Source of the DNA: Bugulina stolonifera | Taxonomy: Eukaryota; Bryozoa; Gymnolaemata; Cheilostomatida; Bugulidae | Direction of reading: 5' to 3' | Assembly (NCBI GenBank): GCA_935421135.1 | Contig: OW285196.1 | Span: 12,893,001 to 12,957,000, forward strand | Length of the DNA stretch: 64,000 bases | Shown: positions 51,001 to 63,400 of the stretch, piece after piece | How positions within the stretch are numbered: the stretch's first letter is position 1 | How the letters are laid out: each line of letters starts with the position of its first letter | Translations under genes and position numbers: made by a program | Notes under the pieces: model-generated | Database searches by the model: none | The model's input: only the letters and a program-made list of their open reading frames with translations | Told to the model about the DNA's origin: nothing

Positions 51001-54000
51001 GAGAGTATCAATAAACATTGTCGGTGTTCCATACAGAACGTCACATCTACAGAAATATTCAGTGAACAAAGTCAGGAGGCTGCAATTTTATCTTATTTAG
51101 CCTGGATTCCTAAACCATGGATGGGGCTGATTAATAGCATAGTTTCAATTACACCCAATTGCCAACATACAAGTACTACTAATTAACTGAGGTTTGGGAC
51201 CAAGGCTATCTATGTAACATACAACGTAAGAGTGTCTGTCCTCTATGACATACCTCTCTGACTGCACAGTCTGTAAACTAGCCTCAGGTTCAAATGAAGG
51301 TGCGGGGTAGACACACGTAGCCCCATGTACTACATTCATCATAGATCCACCGACCATGCCAAAACAGTGATAAAGTGGAACGGGAAGACAGATTCTCGGT
51401 GACTAAAATACAGTGCTATGTATAAATGTAGTTGTAAAGTATAGTAGGTACTTGGACAATAAAACAGGTAGCTGTAAAGTATAGCAGGTACTTGGACAGT
51501 ACAACAGGTAGCTGTAAAGTATAGCAGGTACTTGGGCAGTACAACTGGTAGTTGTAAAGTGTAGCAGGTACTTGGACAGTGTAACAGGTGGTTGTAAAGC
51601 GTAGCAGGTACTTGGACAGTATAACAGGCTATTTGTGAAGTACAGTACAAGTACAAGTACCTGATGATAAACTTGAGAAGAATTATTTACAGTCGTAGCT
51701 ATTCAATCATTGGTTGAAACCTAATCTGCTGTTCACTATAATGCAGTTGAAGTTGCCTCCCCTTTTCACTGACCAATCTCAGATATGGATAACTCCCAAA
51801 TAATTACTAAAATTCCTAAATATTACCACAAAATTATTTTAATTTCAATTTTTTCAACTGATTTGTTAACTGTACGTACCTACATCAGCAACACTCTTAC
51901 TGAATGCAGATTACATGGAGCATGGTAAGGAAAGACATTACATGGAGCATGGTAAGGAAAGACATTACATGTAGCACGGTAAGGAAAGACAAACCTGAAC
52001 ATGATACTCCATCCTGTAGCCAATAAACCGTGAGTTATTCACCAGATTATGATGAGTCAATGTAGCTCCTTTGGGATTCCCAGTTGTACCCTAAAAATAT
52101 GTAACTACATGTATAAAACAAAATCTAACGAGTAACGCACCTATATAATAAGCCTTTGTGTTTGAAAGGCAAAATGATACTATAAAATAATGATAAATTA
52201 TATACATGTACAACTGTACATGCAGCATAGACCTATAAAATGCCGACCTTACAAGCAATTTATACATGTGTAAGAATTACATGTACAGCTGATTTGAGAG
52301 AACTTCCATATTAATGATTATCTGCAGGCAGTTGTCATGTGCACCGTAAGCAATGGTATGGGCACATGATTACAGAGATGCAAAAAAAATATTCACAAAC
52401 ACAGTGATCATCAAACTAGAACATCAGGAATATAGATGAAGATAAGAATGGAAGTGGAGCGATTAGTACCACACAGTTAGTCAGGGGTGCATAACTTGGT
52501 TGTATTAGAAACCCAAGTACCTAGACTTAGGGTACTCTATCAGCATGGTGTGACTGTCTATCCTAAGAAAAGAAAAGAAGCTGATCATGGAAACAGGAAG
52601 AACTACTTTAATTCCATAAAAAGTTTAATAAAACAGAGTAGAGAGTTTCTTTACTACTTACAGATGTAAACTGGATGTTGATTGGTTGATCAAAGTGAAG
52701 TGTCTTAGCTATGTTCTCTATTTCTAGCCTGTGGTCTTTAGTTCCCATCTCACAAACTTCATCAAAATTGAAAGCACCACTGAAATTGTATAAAAGACGT
52801 AATACAACGTTATTACAAGGTACATGTATTTGATAGCCTACATATTATGTTTAATACGGCTAGCATTTGAGCATTGGAAATTGTATTACATAATCTACAT
52901 ACAAGAGAGATAACTCCACAAACTCCACAATTTATGTAACTATTAATTTAACATGAGTTAGACTTCTCCACTCTCAAGCTTTCCCATTGCATTACATTAT
53001 ATTACATTAGATTACAAAATACAATAAGTTTTGTCTTCTTTAGCATGTAGCCTGAAAAGGAAGTCTAGGCGATCACACGATATAAATAAGTATACTACGA
53101 GTATACAATGAGAAAAGCCATTTGCAATAACGCATTACAGCACAACATAACTTCGACTACATTAACAGTATATGATGTAGTGTTAGTAAGTTAACGTGTG
53201 CTCAGTGGGATGGTGGGCAGCCAATAGTGAATAAACAAGCCAACTAAACATTCCAATGAGTCAATAACCAGTAAGTCAAGAGTCAGTGGGTGAAGAATCG
53301 GTGAGCTAACAACCAGCGAGTCAACAGTCACCAAGTCGACAGTCAGTAAGTAAAGTATCAGTGAAACAGCAGTCAGCAATTAAACAGTTGGTGAGTCAAC
53401 AATCAGTGAGCTAACAGTCAACGAGTCGACAGTGAGTATTCAGTCAGTGAGTCAACAGCCAGTGAGCCAAAAGTCAGTGAGTCAACTTTCAGTGAGCTAA
53501 CAACCATTAAGTAAAAAATAAGTGAGTCAACGGTCACTGAGTCAAGAATAAGTCGACTAATTTGTAAACAGTAAATGAGTCACACCATGTTTAATTCAGG
53601 AAGTGCCAAATATCAGTTCTGCCAGGCATATACAAGCATAGTAAGTGAAGATTCTATATTTGACCTACTTACTTATTTTGTGACTATCAACACCTAAAAA
53701 ATCCTAGGTACAGTGATTCCTAGCATACACTACTTACATACAATGTAAGAATGTATGAATGATGATAAATCATGGAGTTGACACTCACGTAAGTGTAACA
53801 CAAATTATTTGCGTAAAATTCAACCAGTTGTGTTTAATTTACAATAACAAAATAATCCGAGTATAACACTATTATCTAATCTACAAATATAGTAAAACTT
53901 ACGTTTACAATTTGCTTCAATAAAATTCAACTCAATTAACCATATAAACGGAGTGTAACACTATATTATCTAATCCATAGTAATGGTAAAACTTACGGTT

Positions 54001-55226
54001 TCTTCGTCTCCCCCATTATGATAACTGAGGTTAATTCTGGTGCTCTGTAATAAACAATTTAAATGTAACCTCTAAAGAATATCTAATTTGGCTCTAATAG
54101 ATGATTAGAATAAAACAGAACCAGAAATGATTTGACGTCGAAATAATATACAGATAGTTTAACATGGAGTATTAAACAATTCAATGGTTAGACAGTGAAC
54201 TCTCACTCACCTGTGATTCTTCAGATGACCAGGTGAACATCTGGTCAGTTCAGGAAATAATTCAAACATCATCTCATAATAATCTTGAGTTTTAAATGAC
54301 TCGGCCATTATTATAGCTTTCATTCCTACCTTCTGAATAGCATACTCCAGTTCGTTGACTCTATATGCTGGGTTCACGTTCACCTGTCATATAGAATTAT
54401 ATCAGTGTACTATTGGCTGTAGTATCAATAACAAATGCAAAATGAGAAACAAACTCAACACAAAACTAGATAGCTGGACATAGCACAGTTAGAAATTTTA
54501 GCAAAATATTTCTATTACCATAATCAAGCCGACTTGAGCAGTAGCCAGTTGTGTAAGAACCCATTCTGCACGGTTGGGGCTCCAGATACCGACCCTATCT
54601 CCTGGCTTCAAACCAATGGCTAACAATCCTGCAGCCAAACTGTCCATCTGTATTAAAAATAGAACTATGCACAATAGAAATGTTGAACTCCAAAACAACA
54701 TCTCATATGTAGTAGAGGATACAAGTGACATTATCATTATAATTTTATTTTTCAATCATATTAATTTTCTGGTCGAGTCATTAAACATAGTCCAACCTTG
54801 GCTTTAAACTGTTGAAAAGTATAACGAACATCATCCCTAGAGAAGACAATCATATCTCGATCTGGGGTTTTCTCCACTTGGCTGTTAAATAGTTCACCAA
54901 TAGTCGCACCACTAAGATTATGATCACTGTGGGAACTCTCATAGCTTAGCCGTGGTGCCATTTGCTGCAACTTACTAGTGGTGTTGAAGTACCTTAAAAT
55001 ATCACAAACAAGAACATAGAAAGGAAAGTAAAGCGCAATCAAATACTACAATAATAAGGCTCGCATCATGAGGGCCATCAATAAACATCTTTCTCTAAGT
55101 CTATCTATTTGCTACTAACTCACAATAGTTGGCGAATATGAGCACTTACCGATGGAAACATGAAGGGGGTGTCCTGGTACACTTGAACACAGACGATAAA
55201 TTGGATAGACGAAACAACTTAGCCAT
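48078..55226 (-). CDS. ACSF2-like medium-chain acyl-CoA synthetase, copy 3 (intact)
   Basis: Fifteen exons in transcript order: 55150-55226, 54797-54992, 54519-54647, 54211-54383, 53997-54044, 52662-52779, 51995-52090, 51254-51402, 50955-51046, 50281-50357, 49907-50014, 49206-49354, 48962-49110, 48451-48554, 48078-48212. They sum to 1,800 bp, 599 residues, with no break (human ACSF2 is about 615). It forms acyl-CoA from fatty acid, ATP and CoA through an acyl-AMP intermediate, probably in mitochondria. Residues 1-25 ([18 protein letters not shown]) look like a presequence. Motifs: [10 protein letters not shown] (about 246-255), [10 protein letters not shown] (386-395), GD-L in [15 protein letters not shown] (about 467-481), [16 protein letters not shown] (486-501) and the A10 lysine in TGKVQKF (K578). 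The presequence differs from those of copies 1 and 2. Introns hold a SINE and several minisatellites. Divergent from the RRM gene. Confidence 0.93.
48604..48871 (+). mobile_element. tRNA-derived SINE (family B), 268 bp, with 9-bp target duplication
   Basis: It has box A (TGGCTTAGGGG) and box B (GGTTTGAATCCC) in a tRNA-like head, then an unrelated GC-richer body containing GGAAGAGCATCCAGCC and CTGGTCACGCCGAGGAG. It is flanked by TATTTACAT on both sides (48595-48603, 48872-48880). The equivalent intron of copy 1 has a single TATTTGCAT at this site and no insert, so the empty site is visible in the same window. No poly-A tail. Confidence 0.9.
49663..49842. repeat. Tandem repeat (GGTGGCTTTGACTGTAACAT), about 7 copies
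   Basis: Array of 25-30-bp units in intron 11 of ACSF2 copy 3, homologous to the shorter array at 40530-40655. Confidence 0.9.
50404..50640. repeat. 20-bp minisatellite (AGATGTAAAGWTCTAAGAAT), about 12 copies
   Basis: Near-pure array in intron 9 of ACSF2 copy 3, alternating AGATCT and AGTTCT variants. It is absent from copies 1 and 2. Confidence 0.92.
51435..51640. repeat. About 40-bp tandem repeat (GTAAAGTATAGCAGGTACTT), 5 copies
   Basis: Array in intron 7 of ACSF2 copy 3. A shorter, more rearranged version occurs in copy 2 at about 41920-42030. Confidence 0.85.
53265..53560. repeat. Degenerate tandem repeat (AGTCAGTGAGTCAACA)
   Basis: Irregular array of GTGAGTCAACAxTCA-type units in intron 5 of ACSF2 copy 3, the decayed counterpart of the pure array at 43865-44172. 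Confidence 0.7.
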
Positions 55227-56570
55227 TTCTACAAAAACACGATAAATTTTTTAGAGACAATGTTTTTTAAATAAGCTGAAAAAGATCAAAGGGATTCCCC
55301 GTTCTGTTATGAAGCATAGCAAAACATTACCAAAATGTGCAAAAGTATTGCACCGAAATTAAAGTCAAAGCAAAAACAGCTCTATTTAGATAAACAGGTG
55401 GCCGTGACTTCAACATTAACCTACATGCGAGTCTGATTAGTTACTTCAAAACATCACCACAAGAAATCTCCGACTTTGGCAATCTTATCTTGCCAAATTG
55501 AAAAGAGTATATGGTTACAGTTTCTTCGGCAGCAAGCCTGTAAACACACAGCTGCAGTTTGGATAGAATTTTATACTCAATTGGTTTGCATAAAAACTTG
55601 CAATTACTGCCAAAAGCACTAATTCGATAACATAATATAGGATCGTTTAATCATAAAAATAAAATCATAAAATTTCTTTATCTAATAAATAATGTAAATG
55701 TCTATGTATAGGGGTTTGATGTGCGGTTGTTCTCCATGACGGGCTGAGGGTTGTGTTTCCACCGCTGTTTACAATAATTTTAATAATTAGTATTGTTATC
55801 ATGATTATTCATTATTTTTGATCTTGCACAAAGAGGAAACCACAATGTTGGCAACCCTGGACGGTTATTTTATTTACAAATTTATCTGTTTAAATGTATA
55901 ATATTTATATTATTATTCCCGTTTCTGACTAAACACGTCAATGGTTACAGCTTTAGTATTTAGGGCTATGTGTATCTTAAACGGTTTGATTGGATTAAAG
56001 TAATTAATGTAACGAACCAACGCTCTAGTTTGCTTACAGTTAACGCTCTAGTTTGATTCGCTGATAGTCAAAACTGTCTTTTTAGAATCTGAGGCTAAAG
56101 CAACAATGTAGTTATAACTTTTTCTGCAACTTTTCTTTCTTTTCCTCGGGTTATTCCATATTAATATATATTGCTGCTAGTGCTACCCTACATTTGTCTT
56201 CAGTTTAGCAGACCCAACGGCTAAAGGACGCATTCAGATTACCCGCATCGCATTCTTGACTCTTGAGCAGTATTTATACCCATTAGCTAGGTTAATTTTT
56301 TTTTTTTGTTTTCTTTGTGTATTTATTTATTCTCTCCTATGAGTTGTATATAATACATATATATTCTTTTTGTGGTCAACAAGTTACCTTTAACAAAATA
56401 ATGTTATCTGTAAACTTTTAGAAAACCCAATAAATGTAAATGTAAATGTAATTAATTAAGTTTAATTTTAATTTATTAAATTCAAGTTTTAAATTAATTA
56501 TCATTCATCTCATTTTATTATCATTACGGCTTATATTGTAATTATTGGTAATATCGTTGTGGCCCAAGCT

Positions 56571-56934
56571 CAGTGTTAGAAATGAACCATTTGAGTTGGG
56601 TACACTCTCTATTGAGGGTATGCCACACTTGAGCCGCGAGAGCTGAATTTAGGGAGCGTTGAGGCTCTGAAAATACCTATTGAAGCATTACTTAGAAAAA
56701 AAGTTGTACATTTCTGGAATAAAACAACTCTAGCCAACCAATAGCCTACGTATTAACATTAAACAATTGCAGTCTTGAAGCCTACCACCTCTTTTGCAGA
56801 GTGTAGTGTGTACCTTTACTCTGTTGCTAGCACTAGCAACAGAGTAAAGGTACACACTACACACCTGTTTACTCAGTAAAATAAGAGGTAGGAGCACGCC
56901 ATATACTCCCATGTACCCTCACTTCTAACACTTG
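56571..56934. mobile_element. Small hAT-like element (364 bp) with internal perfect hairpin
   Basis: It starts CAGTGTTAGAAATGA and ends TCACTTCTAACACTTG, related to the ends of the 10986-13870 element. The right part also shares a CACGCCATATACTCCC-type stretch with that element's right end. The 8-base flanks CCCAAGCT and ACCGAGCT match at 6 of 8 positions, compatible with an aged target duplication. Confidence 0.6.
56801..56862. repeat. Perfect 30-bp inverted repeat with 2-base spacer
   Basis: The left arm 56801-56830 (GTGTAGTGTGTACCTTTACT...) and the right arm 56833-56862 are exact reverse complements around CA. It can form a strong hairpin or cruciform. It lies inside the small hAT-like element. 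Confidence 0.95.
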
Positions 56935-57441
56935 ACCGAGCTGCAACATCAAATGTAATTACTTAACCCCTGCCTAGTTACTCCACTGGAATGTGTATAA
57001 GGAGTTCGAACTACATTCTAAAGACACTAAATGTACTTATAATTATTTAGCATTGCCTGTGTATGTGCCTGCATGTTTATAATTGCATAACTACTGCTTA
57101 TATTATACTTGTTACACGTTATTGTTGTACATTTCCATTAGGACCCATCTGATACCTGTGGTAATGTGTCCTTGACAATCTGTTTCTTGCATTACCTACA
57201 TTGCATTATCATTGGGCAGCACTTGCAATACTGTTGTATAACTAATTATACACTCGGTAGGCTCATCCAATTAATGGCAGGATATATGTGATTATATCTG
57301 CTCTATATTACATTACATGTATGTACTCATTCATGTCCCCTTAAATATAATACCAGTGCTAAATGTATTTGGTGACGTTATGGATCTGTATCTCGAAATC
57401 ACATGACAATCTGCTTCTAAATTTTATATATTTAGGGTGAA

Positions 57442-60400
57442 ATGGCAAGTCAGCCTGAGGGAGAGGAAGAAGAGGATTTTCCTGGATATGTTAGTATTGT
57501 CTCTGTTCACTGTACCTACATGTAGCTATAATACATATTTGTATGTAGTTCTAATATCTATTGATATGTATATCGTGTTTGTATGCAATACTGTGAATCA
57601 TCATATTTTAACGTATCTGTTTGCCAAGTAAGTGTACATCACATAGTCCACCTTGTACAACCACTCACTTTGCATATTGGATACATAATATATAATTGTT
57701 TTTTCTAGATATACATGTGTATGTTATGTACGTAGTAATACGCATGTACATTTGCTATAGCAATAGACTCTGTTATAGTGTAAGTGGGTGGAAGAGAGAA
57801 TGTAATTATGAATGAAATTCATAAAAAATGATGGTTTATGGATATCAAAGGGAGTTGTCAGTCCGCACCATCAATGTTCATATTTCTTCTTGTCTGATTC
57901 TCTTCTTTCTTCTGACTACAATGTAGCTGGCTGTGAGTGACGATAGACAAGCAACTGTTGGCTATGGAGGTATAGAGAAACCTGGAGAGGTAAATGAATC
58001 CACTGGAATTAAATAGTTACATAGCTTGTGTCAGGTGATTCATATATTCTATGTGATTCAACTGCATATCAAGTATCTGATTAGTCTACTGGAGTTGTTT
58101 GCTCTTGTGAGCTGCTCATATACTGGAAAATTAATAAGTTGTATTCTCTCCATGACTATAGCCATTATTATCATAGTTTCCATGTAACCTATCTTCAGTG
58201 TAGCTCAGGTTTAATATTTTTTTAAATTGAATACAATTTTCATGTTGCGTTTCAAGACAAGTCCATCTTTACTACATAATATTTACATACGTGTATGTTA
58301 TACTGTACATTTAGATAAGTCAACCATTGTAATTGACTTGTTTTGCTGCAGATTGTTGGATCACCACCTGAACTAGATGATATAGTTGACAGAGCGATTC
58401 ATCTGCTACGAATGGTCGAGGAATGTGCCATTGATGATGCTGATTTTGACACAATATTAGAGTACATGGAGATGTATATGTATTTGAGAGAGGTTAGCTA
58501 TTAGCAAATAGCAGTTTACATATAATGCTTTACTGATATTTTGTATTTACTGACCACTGTCTTGCTATCTTGCATGTTGCCAGTGATTTTCGATCTTTAG
58601 TATTTTTAGTAACAAATGTCATGTACGCAAAATGTCACTAAGGGTTGGTAAAAAGAGGAATTGTTGTCAATCAGTGACTATAGATTTTAATTTCAAGATT
58701 ACCCAGCATGTCTAATAACGTTAGGTAACAACCAATCAACTGGCAGACATCTCTGCATAGTAGGACTGGAGAAAATCTCAAGGGTAAAAGAGCATTTATG
58801 CACTTCTTGGTACTCCACCGATATCTCGGTGGCCTGGTTATGTTGCTACAATAAGTACAGCTACATTGTAGTTCCTGTATCATGTCACCGAGGTTTTGTG
58901 AAATTCGAAATTTGAAGGATTTTGTATCAATATTAATTAAAATTTTACTTTAAATGAAGAAAAGCATTTTTAAATATAATCAGCAAATGGTTGCAACCAA
59001 TGTAAAATTTGAATCCTGAACTTTGAAATTTAATTGATTGATAGGCTACCGAGACGCGAAAAAGTATCTATCAAGTTATTTTTTGGTGGGTATCAGTGCA
59101 AGCGCAGTGGCTGCATGCAGATTTTGAAAATAGTCTGGTGAAATCAATTTTGATCAGGTGCAGCTAACTCATATAATGGTCTTTGCGATCTCGGTGGGAG
59201 TCCGACAGGAGTGCACAAATGCACCTTAATTCATGGACGAGTCTCACTTTGTGTACATTACATGTATGAGTGACTCATTATCGCTGTGTATCTGTCGGGT
59301 AATGAATCACATTCCTAATCACTTTTTAATGTGATATTTTTTAGCAAGAAAAAAGTAAGGTGTTTTTGTTGGTGGAGACAGAAAAAGAATTTTCTATTCT
59401 ATAAAATGTATTTCTGTAGGATATTTTATTTGTAAACTTGTCATGCGGAAGTGTTATGTTTTTAGCCAGCAGACTCAACACTTCACCTCCCAGACGAGGT
59501 GTTTGAGACTCTAGAAGGACTTGTCTATCAGGTAACCACCCATTACAACCGTAGTTTAAGCCATGCCACCACTCAAGACCGCAGCAATAAAATATTTCAT
59601 ATCCTCAGTCAGTATTGTCAAAAGGTGAATGAATTTAGGAAGGGCTGCCTCTTGGCTTATCTCTGTATGAAGGACGACCATCAACTCGGATATTTAATAT
59701 CCAACTTGCACTTTGTTGCGCGTCAAGTAAGAGGATTCATTGATGAGAAGTGGTATTCCTTCATTAAATCATTACCAACCAAACGAGGCGTTTCTAGTGA
59801 CAATCAGAGCAAATTGTTACAGTTGATTAGTCAGCGACTCCGACTAGTCATTGCTGTCACAAAACAAGAAATGATAAGTTTCTTGAGAGACGACGTGGAA
59901 GCGGATTCCATATCTCTAACAATAATGATTTGTCCGCCAGACAAGAAGAGTGCGAGTACCGATGGTGAAGAACAGTTTCTAGATGGGTTTACAGATTTTG
60001 AATATACCCGCAAAGGGCTACAAGAAGCTTTTCGAACTTCTGCTGAGGTACATGCATGTTTATATATCCACTGTATCATTGGTTTAATAGTTTAATGTTT
60101 GCAAGTTCATCTGCAGAGGTCAGGAGAAGGTCAAATAAGTAGTCATTATGTCACAATTCTGCTACTTATTTTAGTTAGAGCTGGCTCAAGAGGAAAAACC
60201 GTTGAAGCTTGATATATCCGAAGGGGCAAGTCAAGGTGCAAAAGAAGGTCTGGGTATTACTGAAAGGAAGGCAAGTATAGCCCTTTACCATTGCTTGATG
60301 TCTCACCCGACTCTAAGCTTATATTCAACTTTTATCAATTTAGTTTACTTCTGATAAAAACTTATTATTATTTATAGGCTTGGGAAATCGACTTGGTAGG

Positions 60401-63400
60401 TATACTATCTGCTTGACTCCAACTGTTGCTTATCGGCTAGCATAGTATAATCATATTACTTAATAAACATGCAGCATGTTGTAATAATAGTAGGGATGGA
60501 AATATATCAACTTTGTTAGTAGTATTAGTAAGATGTTAATCCTTGTAGACATATGGAGGACTCCTGAGTCCACCGACATCTTCAGAGAAGGTGGAGCCTC
60601 GAGCCGTGAGTTTATATTATACAGTTTATGGTTAAGCTCCCCTGCCATTATTTCAAGAACTTTGGTATATTAGTTCTCTTTTATCCTAAACCAGACACAT
60701 GCTTATATTCACTAGACTTCACATTCTCAGTCTTGGCGTGTTTGTCAAGTAACGTCAAGTTATTTATACAAATATTACTCGTTCGTACCTAATAGTAGCA
60801 TTCGCAGTGAATGGCCAATCGCATTGTGAATAGCCTATACTTTGAACACACGGATACATAGGGTCAGTAGACTATGTGCTATAAGATAGGTAGATTCATC
60901 TAATGACAAAAAGAGCCAGCTGCTACTGTTGATACTAGTTGCTACAGTTGCCACCATGCTCATATCCAACACCTGAAGTATACAACTGGGATTTTTTTTT
61001 TATTTATTAGTTTATGTCATCATTTTTAAACAGTAGTGATGTTAAAATAAGGTAATAAAAGGTAATAAAACATGGGGCTAATCAGATAGTTCGAAACTAG
61101 AGTTGTGACAGCCCCGTTCCAGAGGTTCGCCAGCCACAGAAGGCCGACACACGCATCCAGGGACACATGCTGCGCCCACCCACTATGCGCCAAGCTCCCA
61201 GAGACGAGCAGCCAGGCGCCTCGCAAAGACTCCACCGGTGAGGCCCCGTAGGTCCCATGCATGCTCACCAAATAGATTAGCGGCAGTGAAATAAATAGAC
61301 CTCTTTCCCATTTCCGAATTAACTTTGATTGATTTCAGTGGATTTTTCAAAGTCTTACGCGTAGTCATGGGGTGTACAGTCTCAATTAAATTAAGATTAT
61401 TTTTGTTGGGATAAATATGGTTTTTATAAAATATTATAAGCCTATATTTGAAGATCATAGAAATAGGCATAATTTTAAATTCTTTAAACCTGTGTGAAAC
61501 ATGTGAATTTGGCTGTTGACTTAAAATGATCCGCAATGATTTCTTCTGGCTGATTAAAATGCTGGATATTAAATAGTCTGGGGCATGTCCCCAAAATTCC
61601 ACACCATATATAAGGTGTGGGTATATAAAAGTGTAATACAAATTTACCATTGTTTTCTGGTCTAAAAACTTTGTCAAATAGCGAAACATCATTAATAAAA
61701 AGGTGATTTTGTTTACAATGTTATTGATATGGAACTCAAAATTACAATGTTTATCCAAGGTCACACCAAGAAATTTTGTGTGATCAACGGTATTCAATTT
61801 TCCAACATCGAATTCATCAACGTCAATTTTTTTCTGTGGATTTCGAAATATGACTTGCATTGTTTTGCTAAAATTTATAACAAGTCTATTTGCCAAGCAC
61901 CATTGTTCTATTTTTGAAAGCTCAAAAGGTGTTATCACAGGGTTATCACAGATCAAATTGGTGTCATCAGCGAACAATATATAGTTAAAAGCTGGAGAAA
62001 CATTAACCAAGTCATTTATATATATTAAAAATAGCAACGGTCCTAAAACAGATCCTTGTGGCACTCCCAATGTAATACTTCTTAATGACGATTTTTCAGT
62101 ATTTATTTTCACAAACTGCTTCCGATTAGTTAAATAAGATTTAATAAGTTGAATGGCTGAGTCACTAAAGTTGTAAAAACGTAATTTAGATAAAAGAATA
62201 CTATGGTTAATGGTATCAAATGCTTTTGAAAAATCTAAAAAAATTGTTTGGACAGCATTATGATTGTCTAAACGGATTTCTATATGACTGCTTATAATAT
62301 ATCAATAATGATAATGTGACAGCATACGATTATTATCTACATGTATAATAGGAGGCGATTGAAAAGAGTGATACTACAGTCTATGTACCGTCTCTACCAC
62401 CCCACACAACAACAAGTAATCTGTTTGATTGGTTCAAGGAGTACGGAGTGTTGCTCAATGTTCACATACCCAGAGATCGTTTCTTGCCAGAAAATATCAG
62501 TATGTGTATATTATTATAATACAGTAATATAGTGATATCAGTATGTGTATATTATTGTAATACAGTAATATAGAAATATCAGTATGTGTGTATTATTGTA
62601 ATACAGTAATATCAGTATGTGTATATTATTATAATACAGTAATATAGTAATTTCAGTATGTGTATATTATTATAATACAGTAATATAGTAATTTCAGTAT
62701 GTGTATATTATTGTAATACAGTAATATCAGTATGTGTATATTATTATAATACAGTAATACAGTAATATCAGTATGTATATTATTATAATACAGTAATATA
62801 GTAATATCAGTATGTGTATATTAACGTAATACAGGAATCTAGTAATATCAGTATGTGTACTAGGCACCTAGTCAGCCAGGAGTTATGGCTGTTTGTCACA
62901 ATTGTGGTAGAGCTGTTCATAAAGATGTTGTCTGTAATCACCTTGTTGATATTGTGTAATTATCATTGTTTACTGTGTATATTTCTGTAATCACCTTGTT
63001 GATATTGTGTAATTATCATTGTTTACTGTGTATATTTCTGTAATCACCTTGTTGATATTGTGTAATTCTCATTGTTTACTGTGTATATTTCTGTAATCAC
63101 CTCGTTGATATTGTGTAATTATCATTGTTTACTGTGTATATTTCTGTAATCACCTTGTTGATATTGTGTAATTATCATTGTTTACTGTGTATATTTCTGT
63201 AATCACCTTGTTGATATTGTGTAATTATCATTGTTTACTGTGTATATTTCTGTAGAAGGTTATGGACTGGTTCAGTTCCTTAAGAAAGAAGACGCGGAGA
63301 AGGCTATCAAAGACAGTAAATATAATGCCAGGATGGCACGTGTAAGTTTCTATTGGCCGTCATAGTCCTAGCTGTGGGAATATACTGACACTAATATTAG

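Larger units (their letters stand above)
55227..57441. other. Divergent intergenic region between ACSF2 copy 3 and the RRM gene
   Basis: The first ~250 bases resemble the 5' flanks of the other ACSF2 copies. The rest holds AT-rich sequence, a small hAT-like element (56571-56934) and presumably both promoters. No exon was recognised. Confidence 0.45.

Noticed and set aside
59831..60079. Minus-strand frame under RRM gene exon 4
   Set aside because: Shadow of the long plus-strand exon, which has consistent splice sites and phase.
60991..62292. LINE as an exon of the RRM gene
   Set aside because: It is antisense, ends in a poly-A and encodes reverse transcriptase; the flanking exons join in phase without it.
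62874..62960. A cysteine/histidine-rich reading (VCHNCGRAVHKDVVCNHL) upstream of the 53-bp array
   Set aside because: Exon 8 joins exon 9 exactly through the RNP1 motif, so an extra exon would break the RRM; the frame also stops soon after. It could be a relic, but support is too weak.
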